Assembly: GCA_035541015.1 (NCBI GenBank)
Contig: DATLFM010000105.1
Location: 1-34,973, forward strand
Source: Candidatus Thermoplasmatota archaeon
Lineage (GTDB): Archaea; Thermoplasmatota; SW-10-69-26; JACQPN01; JAIVGT01
DNA: 34,973 nt
Direction: 5' to 3'
In this document: positions 15,765-23,687 of the stretch, piece by piece
How positions within the stretch are numbered: position 1 is the first letter of the stretch
How the letters are laid out: every line of letters begins with the position of its first letter
The notes under the pieces: generated by a model
What the model was told of the DNA's origin: nothing
The model's input: only the letters and a program-made list of their open reading frames with translations
Databases searched by the model: none
Translations under genes and position numbers: made by a program

Positions 15765-17360
15765 CTAGCCTCCGACGCGCGCGATGGACACGACCGGCGT
15801 CTCGCGACGAGCGCGGGCCACGAGCTCGTCGGGCTCCCGCGTGTAGCGCTGGACGACCTTCGCCACGTCCACGTAGTTGAGGACGCCCGTGTGCACCATC
15901 CAGCGCACCACGTCGGCGCGACGGGCGAGCTCCTCGCGCATGCGCGTTTGGGTCATCTGCAATCGCTCGCCGATGGCGTCGAGGACGTAGGAACGCGGCG
16001 AGAAGCGGAAGGAATCCGTCGCGGGATCCCAGCGGAAGACCGTGTTCGTGACGATCTCGCCGACGGCCATGTCGATGCCCTTGATCTCGGAGACCTCCCG
16101 CACGCGGCGGACGAGCTTGCCGCCGACGCGTACCTGCGCCTGGATGGCCATGGCGCGGAGGTTCTCCAGCATGACGCGCGGCACGAGGATGGGCTCGTTC
16201 TCGAGGCGGTGGATGGCGCCGGCCACGCTGTCGGCGTGCATGGTGCTGAAGGTCGCGTGCCCGGTGGCCATGGCCTGGAAAAGGGTCATGGCCTCGCGGC
16301 CGCGAACCTCGCCCACGAGAAGGTACTCGGGGCGCTGGCGGAGCGCGGCGGCGAGAAGATCGTACATGTCGACGTCGCCTTCGGCCTTGAGCGCGGCCAC
16401 CTGCGCGCCGGCGCCGCGGGTGACGCCGGAGATCCAGTTGTCGTGCGGCAGGTTGAGCTCGCGCGTGTCCTCGATGGAGACGATCTTGCGCTCGCCGGGA
16501 ATGAAGAGCGAGCAGGCGTTGAGCGTGGTGGTCTTCCCGCTTGCCGTGCCGCCGACCACAAGCGCGCTCTGTCCGTGCTCGATGGCAAGCCAGAACCAGG
16601 CGGCCATCTCGGCGTCCATCGTCCCGAGCTTGACAAGAAGCGGCGGCGTGATGGGGTCGGTGCGGAACTTTCGGATCGTAAACGACGAGCCGCGGGGCGT
16701 CACCTCGCCCCCGAAGGTCGTCTGAAGGCGACTCTTGTCCGGAAGCGTCGCGTCCAGAAGCGGCTTGGCGACGCTCACGTGCTTGCCCGCGCGCTGCGCA
16801 AGGAGGAGCACGAAGGCGTCGAGCTCCGAGGCGTCGGCGAACACGATCGTCGTGCGCATGGCCTCGTGCTTGCGATGGAACAGGAAGACGGGGATCCCCG
16901 GACCGTCGCAGGAGATGTCCTCGATGTTGGGGTCGCTCATGAGCGGGTCGATGCGGCCGTAGCCTGCAAAGTCCCGCACGACGTAGTACAGGACGCGCTC
17001 CCGCCCGCCCGGATCCAACCGCACGTCGTGGTCCCGCATGAGATCCGTTGCGCGCGCGAGGAGGACTTCCTCCACCCCGTGGCCATCCTCGGGCCGTGTG
17101 GCAAGCGATCGCAGGAGGCCGTCCCGCAGGAAGGCGAGGATGCTCGTCTCGGAAGGCGAAAGCTCGGGCTCGAACACCTCGTAGAGGTAGCGGCCTTCGA
17201 CGCGGTCGTACGACAGGCGCGTGACGCAGCGGCCCTGCCGCAGGACGCGCTCCTCGATCGCCTCCCGGGAGCCGGTGAGGCCCGGCACGGCAAGCACGGG
17301 GCGGTCAGACGCCGGAGCGTCGGTCGCGGCGGATTCTCCGCGAAGCAGGCGGAAGCTCAT
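15765..17360 (-). CDS. Type II/IV secretion (pilus assembly) ATPase, TadA/FlaI-like
   Basis: The product is 531 residues. ATG 17360 overlaps the preceding stop as ATGA. The N-terminal domain contains YVVRDFAGYGRIDPLMSDPNIEDISCDG, typical of archaeal VirB11/FlaI-type ATPases. The C-terminal motor domain has Walker A VGGTASGKTT (about 268-277), the Asp box SIEDTRELNLP, Walker B YLLVGEVRGRE (about 345-355) and the His box HATFSTMHADS (about 370). All key residues are intact, so it should be an active cytoplasmic hexameric ATPase that powers pilin insertion through the two platform proteins. Confidence 0.93.
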   Translation of the reverse strand: MSFRLLRGESAATDAPASDRPVLAVPGLTGSREAIEERVLRQGRCVTRLSYDRVEGRYLYEVFEPELSPSETSILAFLRDGLLRSLATRPEDGHGVEEVLLARATDLMRDHDVRLDPGGRERVLYYVVRDFAGYGRIDPLMSDPNIEDISCDGPGIPVFLFHRKHEAMRTTIVFADASELDAFVLLLAQRAGKHVSVAKPLLDATLPDKSRLQTTFGGEVTPRGSSFTIRKFRTDPITPPLLVKLGTMDAEMAAWFWLAIEHGQSALVVGGTASGKTTTLNACSLFIPGERKIVSIEDTRELNLPHDNWISGVTRGAGAQVAALKAEGDVDMYDLLAAALRQRPEYLLVGEVRGREAMTLFQAMATGHATFSTMHADSVAGAIHRLENEPILVPRVMLENLRAMAIQAQVRVGGKLVRRVREVSEIKGIDMAVGEIVTNTVFRWDPATDSFRFSPRSYVLDAIGERLQMTQTRMREELARRADVVRWMVHTGVLNYVDVAKVVQRYTREPDELVARARRETPVVSIARVGG

Positions 17361-18733
17361 CCTCGGGTCACCTCGAACAGGACATCGACTTGCACGAGCG
17401 AGAGGGACACATCGAAGGTGGAGGGCGACGGGGAGCGGCCCAGGACCGTGACGGACGCCTGTCGGCCGCCCTTCGAAAGCGTGTACCCTTCGTCCTCGAC
17501 GAGCCCGGCGGCCGACAGCGCGCCCCTCCAGGCGGCGATCCAAAGGTCCGGCTCGTCGGTGGTGACCGACAGCGTGACCGAGGGAGCGTGCGCCGTAAGC
17601 CCGAACTCGCCGACGGCTGTGGAGCGGGCCACCGCGACGCCGTCGACGGAGAACGAGAAGCCGGGACCGCGGAGCGTCGGCACGGCAAGCGTGACGGCCG
17701 TCCAGTCCACGCCGCCGGCGTGGAGCGTTTGGACGGCAAAGGGCGGCGGCGCCTTGAGCACGGCCCCGTCGCCCTGGCGCAGGAGGAGCGCCCCGTTCTC
17801 CAGCACGTACTCGGATCCGGGGACGTAGCGCACGCCCGCGGCAAGCGAGAAGGCGCCCCCGGCGAGGGTGCGCGAGTAGTTCTGGACGAGGACGCCCGAG
17901 CCGGCGGGCGATCCGTCCGTATGCCGCGACGCGCCGGCCGCGTCGGTCCACACGGCCGCGTACTGCCCCGCGAATCCCGACGTGGCCCACTCGATCCGGA
18001 TCGGCGGAGCCGCCGCCGCGAGGACGCGATCGAACCGGTAATCCGGATGCAGCAGGTTCACGCGGTAGTTCGACTGCGAAGTGGACCCGGGCTGGCCGAC
18101 GCCTTGGTCGTAGAGCAAGCCCTCGCCGCCGCATCCGGCTGCGGAGCAGACCTTCGCGCGAAGGACGTAGCTTGGCGGCGATCCGGCCTGGCGGAGCTCG
18201 AACGAGCCCGCGAAGGCGTTGGCCCCGTCGCGGACGGTGGCGCGGATCCAATGGTCGTCGTGCCCCGCGCCGACCTGGTTCACGTTGAGACGCAGGCTTT
18301 CGAAGCCGTACGCGCCGGAGAGCGACGTGCCCGTCGAGCGCCAGACCTCGGAGGGCCCGGGCGCATCGACGAGCCGGACCGACGGCGCGGAGATCGTGAA
18401 CGGCCGGTTCCCCGGCCCAAACGAAAGAACGTGCCCGCCGGACGCGGGGCCGGTAAGCCCGAGGAAGCTTGCGCGCACCTGGCTTACCGGGAGCGCGACG
18501 GAGACGGGCGTCGGCGTGCCGTCCTCGGTCAGGCGGTCGATGGACGCCTTCAGATCGGCCATGGCCGTTCCCAGGATCCGCACGCGGGCGCCCTCGGCGC
18601 TTTTCTGCGCCGCCGGGATCTGGTACACGTGCGCCATGGACAGCGTGGCCACGAGCATGGCCACGAGGAGGATCGTGCCGACGACGACGGTCACGCCGCG
18701 CTCGTCGTCGCGTCGGCGCGAAACGGACCTCAC
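17357..18733 (-). CDS. Pilin-like secreted protein with archaeal type IV N-terminus
   Basis: The product is 458 residues from GTG 18733, overlapping the previous stop as GTGA. Residues 5-12 are charged (RRRDDERG). They are followed by the hydrophobic helix VTVVVGTILLVAMLVATLSMAHVY, the pattern of archaeal type III signal peptides cut before the hydrophobic stretch. About 420 residues of beta-rich sequence follow, with a probable disulfide pair (KVCSAAGCGG). It is far larger than a typical pilin, so it may be a minor or tip pilin or an adhesin. It sits directly before the motor genes in an operon with another pilin-like gene. Confidence 0.78.
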   Translation of the reverse strand: MRSVSRRRDDERGVTVVVGTILLVAMLVATLSMAHVYQIPAAQKSAEGARVRILGTAMADLKASIDRLTEDGTPTPVSVALPVSQVRASFLGLTGPASGGHVLSFGPGNRPFTISAPSVRLVDAPGPSEVWRSTGTSLSGAYGFESLRLNVNQVGAGHDDHWIRATVRDGANAFAGSFELRQAGSPPSYVLRAKVCSAAGCGGEGLLYDQGVGQPGSTSQSNYRVNLLHPDYRFDRVLAAAAPPIRIEWATSGFAGQYAAVWTDAAGASRHTDGSPAGSGVLVQNYSRTLAGGAFSLAAGVRYVPGSEYVLENGALLLRQGDGAVLKAPPPFAVQTLHAGGVDWTAVTLAVPTLRGPGFSFSVDGVAVARSTAVGEFGLTAHAPSVTLSVTTDEPDLWIAAWRGALSAAGLVEDEGYTLSKGGRQASVTVLGRSPSPSTFDVSLSLVQVDVLFEVTRG

Positions 18734-19482
18734 GATCCCCCTCCTCTTGCAAAGGAAACGGCTGCGGAGCGGGCGCCTTGTCCCACGTCGTTGAGCGAGG
18801 CCACGCGGTAGAAGTATGTCACGCCTTCCTCGGCCGCCTCGTCGTGGAACGTCCAATCCTGCGCCCGGCTGCTGCCCAGGTACGTTTCGTTGCCTTCGGA
18901 GGTGCCGCGGAAGACGTTGTACGCGATGATGGGAGATCCGGACCACGAGGGCGCCGTCCACGTGAGGCGCGTGGCGTTTCCGTCCTGCGAGGCCCGAAGC
19001 CCCGTGGGCGGGGGCGGCACGAGGTTCGCCGGAGGAACGCCGACGTGGATCGTCCGAAGGGCGACCACGGAGGTGCCCGAGACGATGACGACGTCGACGG
19101 TGTCGTTGACCTCGACGGTGAACTCGTTGAGGTTGCATCCCTTGCCGATCCGAAGCGCGCCGTCGACGAATCCGCCCTTGCAGGCGTCGACGAGGCCGTC
19201 GCCCGTCCAGGAACGGGGAACGCCCGAGATCGTGACGTGCACGGTCGTGCGGAAGGCCAGGAGCGGCTCGCCGCCGCGGTGGGCAAGCGCGACCCCTTCG
19301 TCGCCGGTCCCCCAGTAGTAACGGCCGGGGTGCACCGAGAGCGAAAGGTCGGCCACGACCGCGTCCGAGGGCGCGGGCATCGCGTTCATGAACAGGCCAA
19401 AGGCGGCGCCCATGAGGGCCACCGTGACGCCGAGCATGAGCACGGTCGCCACCACCTCGTTCACCGCCGCGTCGCCGGACAC
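18730..19482 (-). CDS. Type IV pilin with fibronectin type III domain
   Basis: The product is 250 residues from GTG 19482; AGGAGG lies 10 nt upstream, overlapping the stop of the preceding gene. GDAAVNEVVATVLMLGVTVALMGAAFGLF is an archaeal pilin N-terminal domain. The middle (about 40-150) is beta-rich and ends in VSGTSVVALRTIHVGVPP. Residues about 155-245 form a fibronectin III domain: PPPPTGLRASQDGNATRLTWTAP, IIAYNVFRGTSEGNETYLG and TYFYRVASLNDVGQGARS. A pilin with an FN3 head suggests an exposed binding function. It is likely cut by an archaeal prepilin peptidase, which is not in this window. Confidence 0.83.
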   Translation of the reverse strand: MSGDAAVNEVVATVLMLGVTVALMGAAFGLFMNAMPAPSDAVVADLSLSVHPGRYYWGTGDEGVALAHRGGEPLLAFRTTVHVTISGVPRSWTGDGLVDACKGGFVDGALRIGKGCNLNEFTVEVNDTVDVVIVSGTSVVALRTIHVGVPPANLVPPPPTGLRASQDGNATRLTWTAPSWSGSPIIAYNVFRGTSEGNETYLGSSRAQDWTFHDEAAEEGVTYFYRVASLNDVGQGARSAAVSFARGGGS

Positions 19483-19494
19483 CGTCGCTTCCTC

Positions 19495-20277
19495 CTACCG
19501 GATCTTGCGTTCGAGCAGGCCGCCGACGATCTCGAGCGAGCCGCCGCGCAAGCGGTACTCGATCCAGTCGCGCGTGGCCGTGCCCTCCAGGCCCCGGACG
19601 CGGAGGAACGTGCGCGCGTCCTCGCTCTCGCGGAACTCGATGGCGCCCTGCGTGAGACGTAGGAAGAGCCCGAGCTCCCGCTGCCCGTGCACGTCCGAGT
19701 CCATGGACAGCACGGCCGTGGCGCCCCAGCGGCGCGCCAGTGCGAGGCAACGTTGGAGCCACGCGTGGCCGTCCTCGGCCGCGCGCGAGCCCGCGCGAAG
19801 GGCAAGGTCCGTGAGGCCGAGCACGAGAAGTCGAAACGCGGGTGGTTCGCCCAGGCGCTTGCGCGCGGCGTCCATGGCCTCCAGCAGGCTTCCGGGATCG
19901 CTTGGATCCTTCACGCGCACGGCCAGCGGGTCGGTCGCGTCGTCGCCAAGCAGGCTTCCGTAACCGTCCACGTAGGCCACGTGGCCCTTGGCCTCGTGCG
20001 CCGCAAAGTGCGGCCCAAACGTGGAGACGAGCGCGCGGAACTCGCCGGGGAACATGCTCGTCAGGCAGACGACGAGCGGTTCCCCCGAGAGGGCGGACGC
20101 GTGGGCGTATCCCGCGGCCACGAGCTCCTTTCCAGAGTAGGGCGGGCCCATGAGCAGGCACGCGACGCCGCGGGAGAGCCCGCCGCCCAGAAGCTCGTCG
20201 AGGACCGGATGGCCGGTGGGGATGCGGGATCCGCCCGCGGCCGGGAGGTCCGAAGGCTTTGCCGCTTGCGGGTCCAT
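19495..20277 (-). CDS. RecA-superfamily (KaiC/FlaH-like) ATPase with altered P-loop
   Basis: The product is 260 residues from ATG 20277, which has AGGGG suitably upstream; the ATG at 20283 is also possible. IPTGHPVLDELLGGGLSRGVACLLMGPPYSGKE is the KaiC/RadA-like opening. The P-loop GPPYSGKE has Glu where Ser or Thr normally binds magnesium. The Walker B strand FRLLVLGLTDL has no acidic residue at its end. FlaH, a KaiC-like nucleotide-binding partner of FlaI, sits in archaellum operons, and this gene has the corresponding place. I infer a nucleotide-binding or purely structural regulator of the pilus motor rather than an active ATPase. Confidence 0.8.
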   Translation of the reverse strand: MDPQAAKPSDLPAAGGSRIPTGHPVLDELLGGGLSRGVACLLMGPPYSGKELVAAGYAHASALSGEPLVVCLTSMFPGEFRALVSTFGPHFAAHEAKGHVAYVDGYGSLLGDDATDPLAVRVKDPSDPGSLLEAMDAARKRLGEPPAFRLLVLGLTDLALRAGSRAAEDGHAWLQRCLALARRWGATAVLSMDSDVHGQRELGLFLRLTQGAIEFRESEDARTFLRVRGLEGTATRDWIEYRLRGGSLEIVGGLLERKIR

Positions 20278-20286
20278 GGGCATCCC

Positions 20287-21054
20287 CTAGGCCGGTCCGG
20301 TCGCGGGTTTGGCGGAGGCGCCCGCCAGCGGTCGATCAACGGCGGCCGGGCCTTCGACGAGAGGATCGTCGGGTGCGGCCGGCAAGCCTTCCACGGGGCT
20401 CGGTTCGGGAGCTTGATCCACGGTTTCGTCGCGCGGAGCGTCGGAGCCGTTGCCGTTGCCGTTTCCATTGCCGTTGGCGTGCACGTGGAACTCCGAGTGG
20501 CCGTTGCCGCCGTTGGCGGCCGCGGCAAGATCGGGGACCGGCACCTCCTGCGCAAGCGGCACCGTGGGCTCCTTCACCCCGCCGCTTCGCATGAGCATGA
20601 CCTTGCGGACGGTCTCGGCGTCGGCGAGCGCGTACTTGGAGCCGTTGCGCTCGCGGAGCTTCACAACCACCTGCGCCTGCACCATGCGCGAGAGATGGAA
20701 GCCAAGCGTGGAGTCGGCGCAGCCCAGGGAGCGCCGGAGCTCCGTGCGGCTCATGGGCCGGACAAGGAGAAGCGTCCCGATGCGCCGCGGCACGCGCCGC
20801 GCGAAGAGCGCAAGCGCCGGCCGAAGGCCGGGCTCGTGGTTTCCGGCGAGGAAGAAGCGCTTGTAGCCTCCGTCCTCGAGCTCGACGAGAATCCCCCGCC
20901 GCACGAGGCGGTCGAGGTGGTGTCGCAGCTGGCCCACCGACGAGAGGTTGGCCGCGCGCGCAAGCCCCCGGAAATGGATGCCGGGCTGCTCCTGCACGAC
21001 GCGGCAGACGCGAAGGCTCACCTCGCTCCACGGGTGGTCGTCGTAGTGTCCCAT
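20287..21054 (-). CDS. Tandem winged-helix regulator with polar C-terminal tail
   Basis: The product is 255 residues from ATG 21054, overlapping the previous stop as TGATG. The first winged helix is at about 17-75 (VQEQPGIHFRGLARAANLSSVGQLRHHLDRL, GGYKRFFLAG). The second is at about 90-150 (RRVPRRIGTLLLVRPMSRTELRRSLGCADSTLGFHLSRM). Most of this matches the regulator at 12261. The last ~80 residues are low-complexity and polar, including NGNGNGNGNGSD and many Pro and Glu. It is cytoplasmic. Its place inside the pilus operon suggests that it controls that operon, but no target site is proven. Confidence 0.86.
   Translation of the reverse strand: MGHYDDHPWSEVSLRVCRVVQEQPGIHFRGLARAANLSSVGQLRHHLDRLVRRGILVELEDGGYKRFFLAGNHEPGLRPALALFARRVPRRIGTLLLVRPMSRTELRRSLGCADSTLGFHLSRMVQAQVVVKLRERNGSKYALADAETVRKVMLMRSGGVKEPTVPLAQEVPVPDLAAAANGGNGHSEFHVHANGNGNGNGNGSDAPRDETVDQAPEPSPVEGLPAAPDDPLVEGPAAVDRPLAGASAKPATGPA
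20445..20478 (-). repeat. Short tandem repeat coding for Asn-Gly pairs
   Basis: Six-base units, gccgtt with variants, are repeated about five times and encode NGNGNGNGNG in the tail of the regulator. Such a tract can vary in length by slippage. Confidence 0.6.
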
Positions 21055-21785
21055 CAGGCATCCCTCCGGAGGCGCGAGGCGACAAGCGCCGCCGCGCCAA
21101 GGCCGCCGGCAAGCGCGACAAGCTCGGGGCCGGGCAGCTTCTTGCCCGAGAGCAAGCCGCCGCCGAAGCCGCCGTTTGAGCCGGGGCCGCCGCCGGAGCT
21201 CACGCTTGCGCTCGCCTGATTCACGCCAAGGAGCGTGAACGAGAACAGGCTCGCCTCGCTGCCGTCGTCCTGGCGGACGGGCGTGTACCCCCGGTCGAAG
21301 GCCATGACGAGCGTCTCGAGGCGGAAGGCGCCCCGCTCCGAGACGCCCACGCGCAAGCCGATCTCGATGGGCGCGCCAACGGGCGCGTCGAGCACGTGCA
21401 CCCACAGGTTCGCCTCGTTGGGCCTCTCGTGGTCCACCTTCGTGGTGACCACGGGCCCGGACGAGGTCGCAAAGCGCGTGACGGCAAGAGACACCGGGCT
21501 TCCCCCGTCGTCCGTCACGTTGCGGACCGAGAACAGCAACCAGCGGGTGTCGCGGTCGGAGAAGCTCGTGTGGAGCGTCACCGACACGACAAGATCGATG
21601 GGAGCGCCGCGGACGTCCCGCTGGCTCTCCATGGCGATCGTTCCAAACTGGTTGCATTGTGTGTTCCATCCGGCCACGGAGCAGCCCTGCGCCGCCGCGG
21701 GAAGGCTCCCGACGGCGACGATCAGAACGACGATGACGGACCCCATACGGCCGGCGCGACGGAGCGCGCGATGGTGCGTGTACAT
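21054..21785 (-). CDS. Secreted, C-terminally anchored surface protein
   Basis: The product is 243 residues from ATG 21785, preceded by AGGGGGAACC. A signal peptide (MGSVIVVLIVAVGSLPAAAQ) ends near residue 34, and Cys residues follow at CSVAGWNTQC. A single beta-rich domain has an Ig-like pattern (IDLVVSVTLHTSFSDRDTRWLLFSVRNV, ANLWVHVLDAPVGAPIEIGLRV). A Gly/Ser linker leads to a C-terminal membrane helix (LVALAGGLGAAALVASRL) with an RRDA tail inside. It is the first gene of the pilus operon and is coupled to the regulator by TGATG, so it may be a membrane-bound accessory or sensing partner. I do not recognise the family. Confidence 0.72.
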   Translation of the reverse strand: MYTHHRALRRAGRMGSVIVVLIVAVGSLPAAAQGCSVAGWNTQCNQFGTIAMESQRDVRGAPIDLVVSVTLHTSFSDRDTRWLLFSVRNVTDDGGSPVSLAVTRFATSSGPVVTTKVDHERPNEANLWVHVLDAPVGAPIEIGLRVGVSERGAFRLETLVMAFDRGYTPVRQDDGSEASLFSFTLLGVNQASASVSSGGGPGSNGGFGGGLLSGKKLPGPELVALAGGLGAAALVASRLRRDA

Positions 21786-22203
21786 CCTGGTTCCCCCTAG
21801 CGAGGCCATCGACGCGGCCGCGCACGGGGTGCCGCAAGGGCCCCCCGCGTCGTCGTGCGCCGGGCATCCCGGACCGGCGCAAGACGCGTGGTCGCGTCGT
21901 CGACGTGCGATCCCGGTGGGCGCCGATAAGGGTTGGCGGACAACCGTCGAACGCAGCGCGTGTCCGTTGCGCGGCGACGCACGGGAGGGGTCGTGTCGCC
22001 GGGACAAACGCCGGGAACGCCGGCCGCCACGGACGTACGACGGCGCGTGGAGTTCGACGATCTTTGGTTTTCATGTACGACGCCGCGCGCTGGCGCGCCC
22101 GCGCGAGGACTCCTTCGCGGATGGATCGCGCGAACGCGCGGACGAGGTGTCACGGACGCGCGCGCCGGATACCGTTTTATACCGGGAGGCGACTCGGACC
22201 CCC
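21786..22203. other. Divergent intergenic region
   Basis: 418 nt lie between the pilus operon and the endonuclease IV-like gene. The TATA box for the + strand is at 22175. For the - strand, CCTTATCGG near 21930 is the only TATA-like stretch and is about 140 nt from the ATG, so the pilus operon may have a long leader. No gene is supported here. Confidence 0.4.
22175..22181 (+). promoter_or_regulatory. TATA box of the endonuclease IV-like gene
   Basis: TTTTATA is centred 26 nt before the ATG at 22204. At the normal archaeal spacing, transcription would begin at the start codon, giving a leaderless mRNA. Confidence 0.65.
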
Positions 22204-23076
22204 ATGATCCACATCGGCCCCGCGGGGGTCCCGCTCTCCTGCAAGGGCCGCACGCCCCTCGAAGGCGTCCAGCACTGCCAGGAGCTGGGCTTGAACGCCA
22301 TGGAGGTGCAGTTCGTCCGCGGCATCCGGATGGACGAGGAATACGCGCGCGAGGTCGGTCGGCTGGCCCGCGAGCTTTCCATCCAGCTCTCGGTCCACGC
22401 GCCGTACTACACGAACCTGGCAAGCGACGACGACAAGACCATCCAAAAGTCGATCGACAAGATCACGCTCACCGCCAAGCTCGCCGACGCGATGGGTGCC
22501 ACCGTGGTCGTGTGCCACCCCGGCTTCTACACGAGCCTCACCCGCAAGGAGACCCTGCGCAAGGCCATCGCCACGCTCACGACGATCCAGGACTACCTGC
22601 GCGACGGGAAGCTCGGCTGCAAGCTTGGCCTTGAGGTCATGGGCAAGCAGCAGACCTTCGGCGACCTCGAGGAGGTCGTCCAGATGTGCCAGGCCGTGCC
22701 CGCGTGCGTGCCCGTCATCGACTTCGCGCACATCCACGCGCGCTCGAACGGCGGGCTCAAGAGCACGAAGGACTTCGAGGACGTGTTCAAGCGCGTGGAC
22801 GCCGGACTCTCGCCCGAGACCTACTACTGCTACTTCACGGGCGTGAAGTACGCGAACAACTCCGAGATCAACCACGTCCCGATCAAGAAGGGCGACATGG
22901 ACTTCGACCACCTCGTCGAGGTCATCCTCGACCGCGACCTCGACATCACCCTCGTCTCCAACAGCCCCATCGTCGAGCACGACGCGATGTTCATGAAGAT
23001 CCACATCGAGCGCATGCTCGAGAAGCGCGGGGCGCTGGGCGAGGGCGGGCGCAAGGCCGTCTTCGGAGAGGATTGA
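22204..23076 (+). CDS. Endonuclease IV-like TIM-barrel protein (AP endonuclease family 2)
   Basis: The product is 290 residues from ATG 22204. MIHIGPAGVPLSCKGRTPLEGVQHCQELGLNAMEVQFVRG is the characteristic opening of the archaeal endonuclease IV-like group. Metal-ligand-type residues are present in SVHAPYYTNLAS, VVCHPGFYTS, LGLEVMGKQQTFG, VIDFAHIHAR and INHVPIKKGDMDF. The family cleaves DNA at abasic sites in base-excision repair; some relatives with the same barrel are sugar isomerases, and the hexuloisomerase 3 nt downstream makes that alternative worth keeping. Length is normal for the family and no motif appears broken. It is the first gene of a two-gene operon. Confidence 0.88.
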   Translation: MIHIGPAGVPLSCKGRTPLEGVQHCQELGLNAMEVQFVRGIRMDEEYAREVGRLARELSIQLSVHAPYYTNLASDDDKTIQKSIDKITLTAKLADAMGATVVVCHPGFYTSLTRKETLRKAIATLTTIQDYLRDGKLGCKLGLEVMGKQQTFGDLEEVVQMCQAVPACVPVIDFAHIHARSNGGLKSTKDFEDVFKRVDAGLSPETYYCYFTGVKYANNSEINHVPIKKGDMDFDHLVEVILDRDLDITLVSNSPIVEHDAMFMKIHIERMLEKRGALGEGGRKAVFGED

Positions 23077-23079
23077 AGG

Positions 23080-23670
23080 GTGCGCGGGTCCAGCCGAGGC
23101 ACCGGCGCGCGCGCACGCCCATCGTCGCCCGCCTTCGAGGCGATCGCCCACAACCAGCAGCGGATCGCCGAGATCCTCGCGGGCGTCGACGCGCGCGCCG
23201 TCTCCGACCTCGTGGCGCGCCTGGCCGCCGCGCGCAAGATCATCCTCTTTGGGCGCGGCCGCTCGGGCCTCGTGGGGCGCGGCTTTGCCATGCGCCTCTA
23301 CCATCTCGGAAAGAACGCGTTCTACGTGGGCGAGACGGTGACGCCGCCCGTCGACCGGGAGACGCTCGTCGTCGTGCTGTCGGGAAGCGGCGAAACGTTC
23401 GCCGTCGCGCTCACCGCGCAGCTTGCCAAGGAGAGCGGAGCCTCCGTCGTGGCCCTCACCGCCCGTCGCCAGTCGCGCGTGGCCAGGCACGCGGACCTCA
23501 TCGTCGAGATCCCGGTGCCCGCCCGCAACCCTCGGCCCGATCTCGCCCCGCTCGGAACGCTCTTCGAGCAGGCCGCCATGCAGCTTGTCGACGGCGTCGT
23601 GGCCGAGCTCGCCTCGCGCCTGGGACAGAACGAAGCGGACATGCGCAAGCGCCACGCGACGCTCGAATGA
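23080..23670 (+). CDS. hxlB: 6-phospho-3-hexuloisomerase (SIS domain)
   Basis: The product is 196 residues from GTG 23080, 3 nt after the upstream stop. The SIS fold is shown by ARKIILFGRGRSGLVGRGFAMRLYHLG, YVGETVTPPV, DRETLVVVLSGSGETFAVALTAQLAKESGASVVALTA and the helix FEQAAMQLVDGVVAELASRLGQ. It should interconvert 3-hexulose 6-phosphate and fructose 6-phosphate in the ribulose monophosphate pathway. In archaea this pathway run in reverse supplies ribulose 5-phosphate. The partner hexulose-6-phosphate synthase is not in the window. The N-terminal ~20 residues are Arg/Ser-rich and may not all be translated. Confidence 0.88.
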   Translation: MRGSSRGTGARARPSSPAFEAIAHNQQRIAEILAGVDARAVSDLVARLAAARKIILFGRGRSGLVGRGFAMRLYHLGKNAFYVGETVTPPVDRETLVVVLSGSGETFAVALTAQLAKESGASVVALTARRQSRVARHADLIVEIPVPARNPRPDLAPLGTLFEQAAMQLVDGVVAELASRLGQNEADMRKRHATLE

Positions 23671-23687
23671 TTCCCCGTTCGCAAACG

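Noticed and set aside
20446-20478. CRISPR-like or direct-repeat array
   Set aside because: The repeat is a six-base unit inside a coding frame with no spacers. It simply encodes Asn-Gly pairs.
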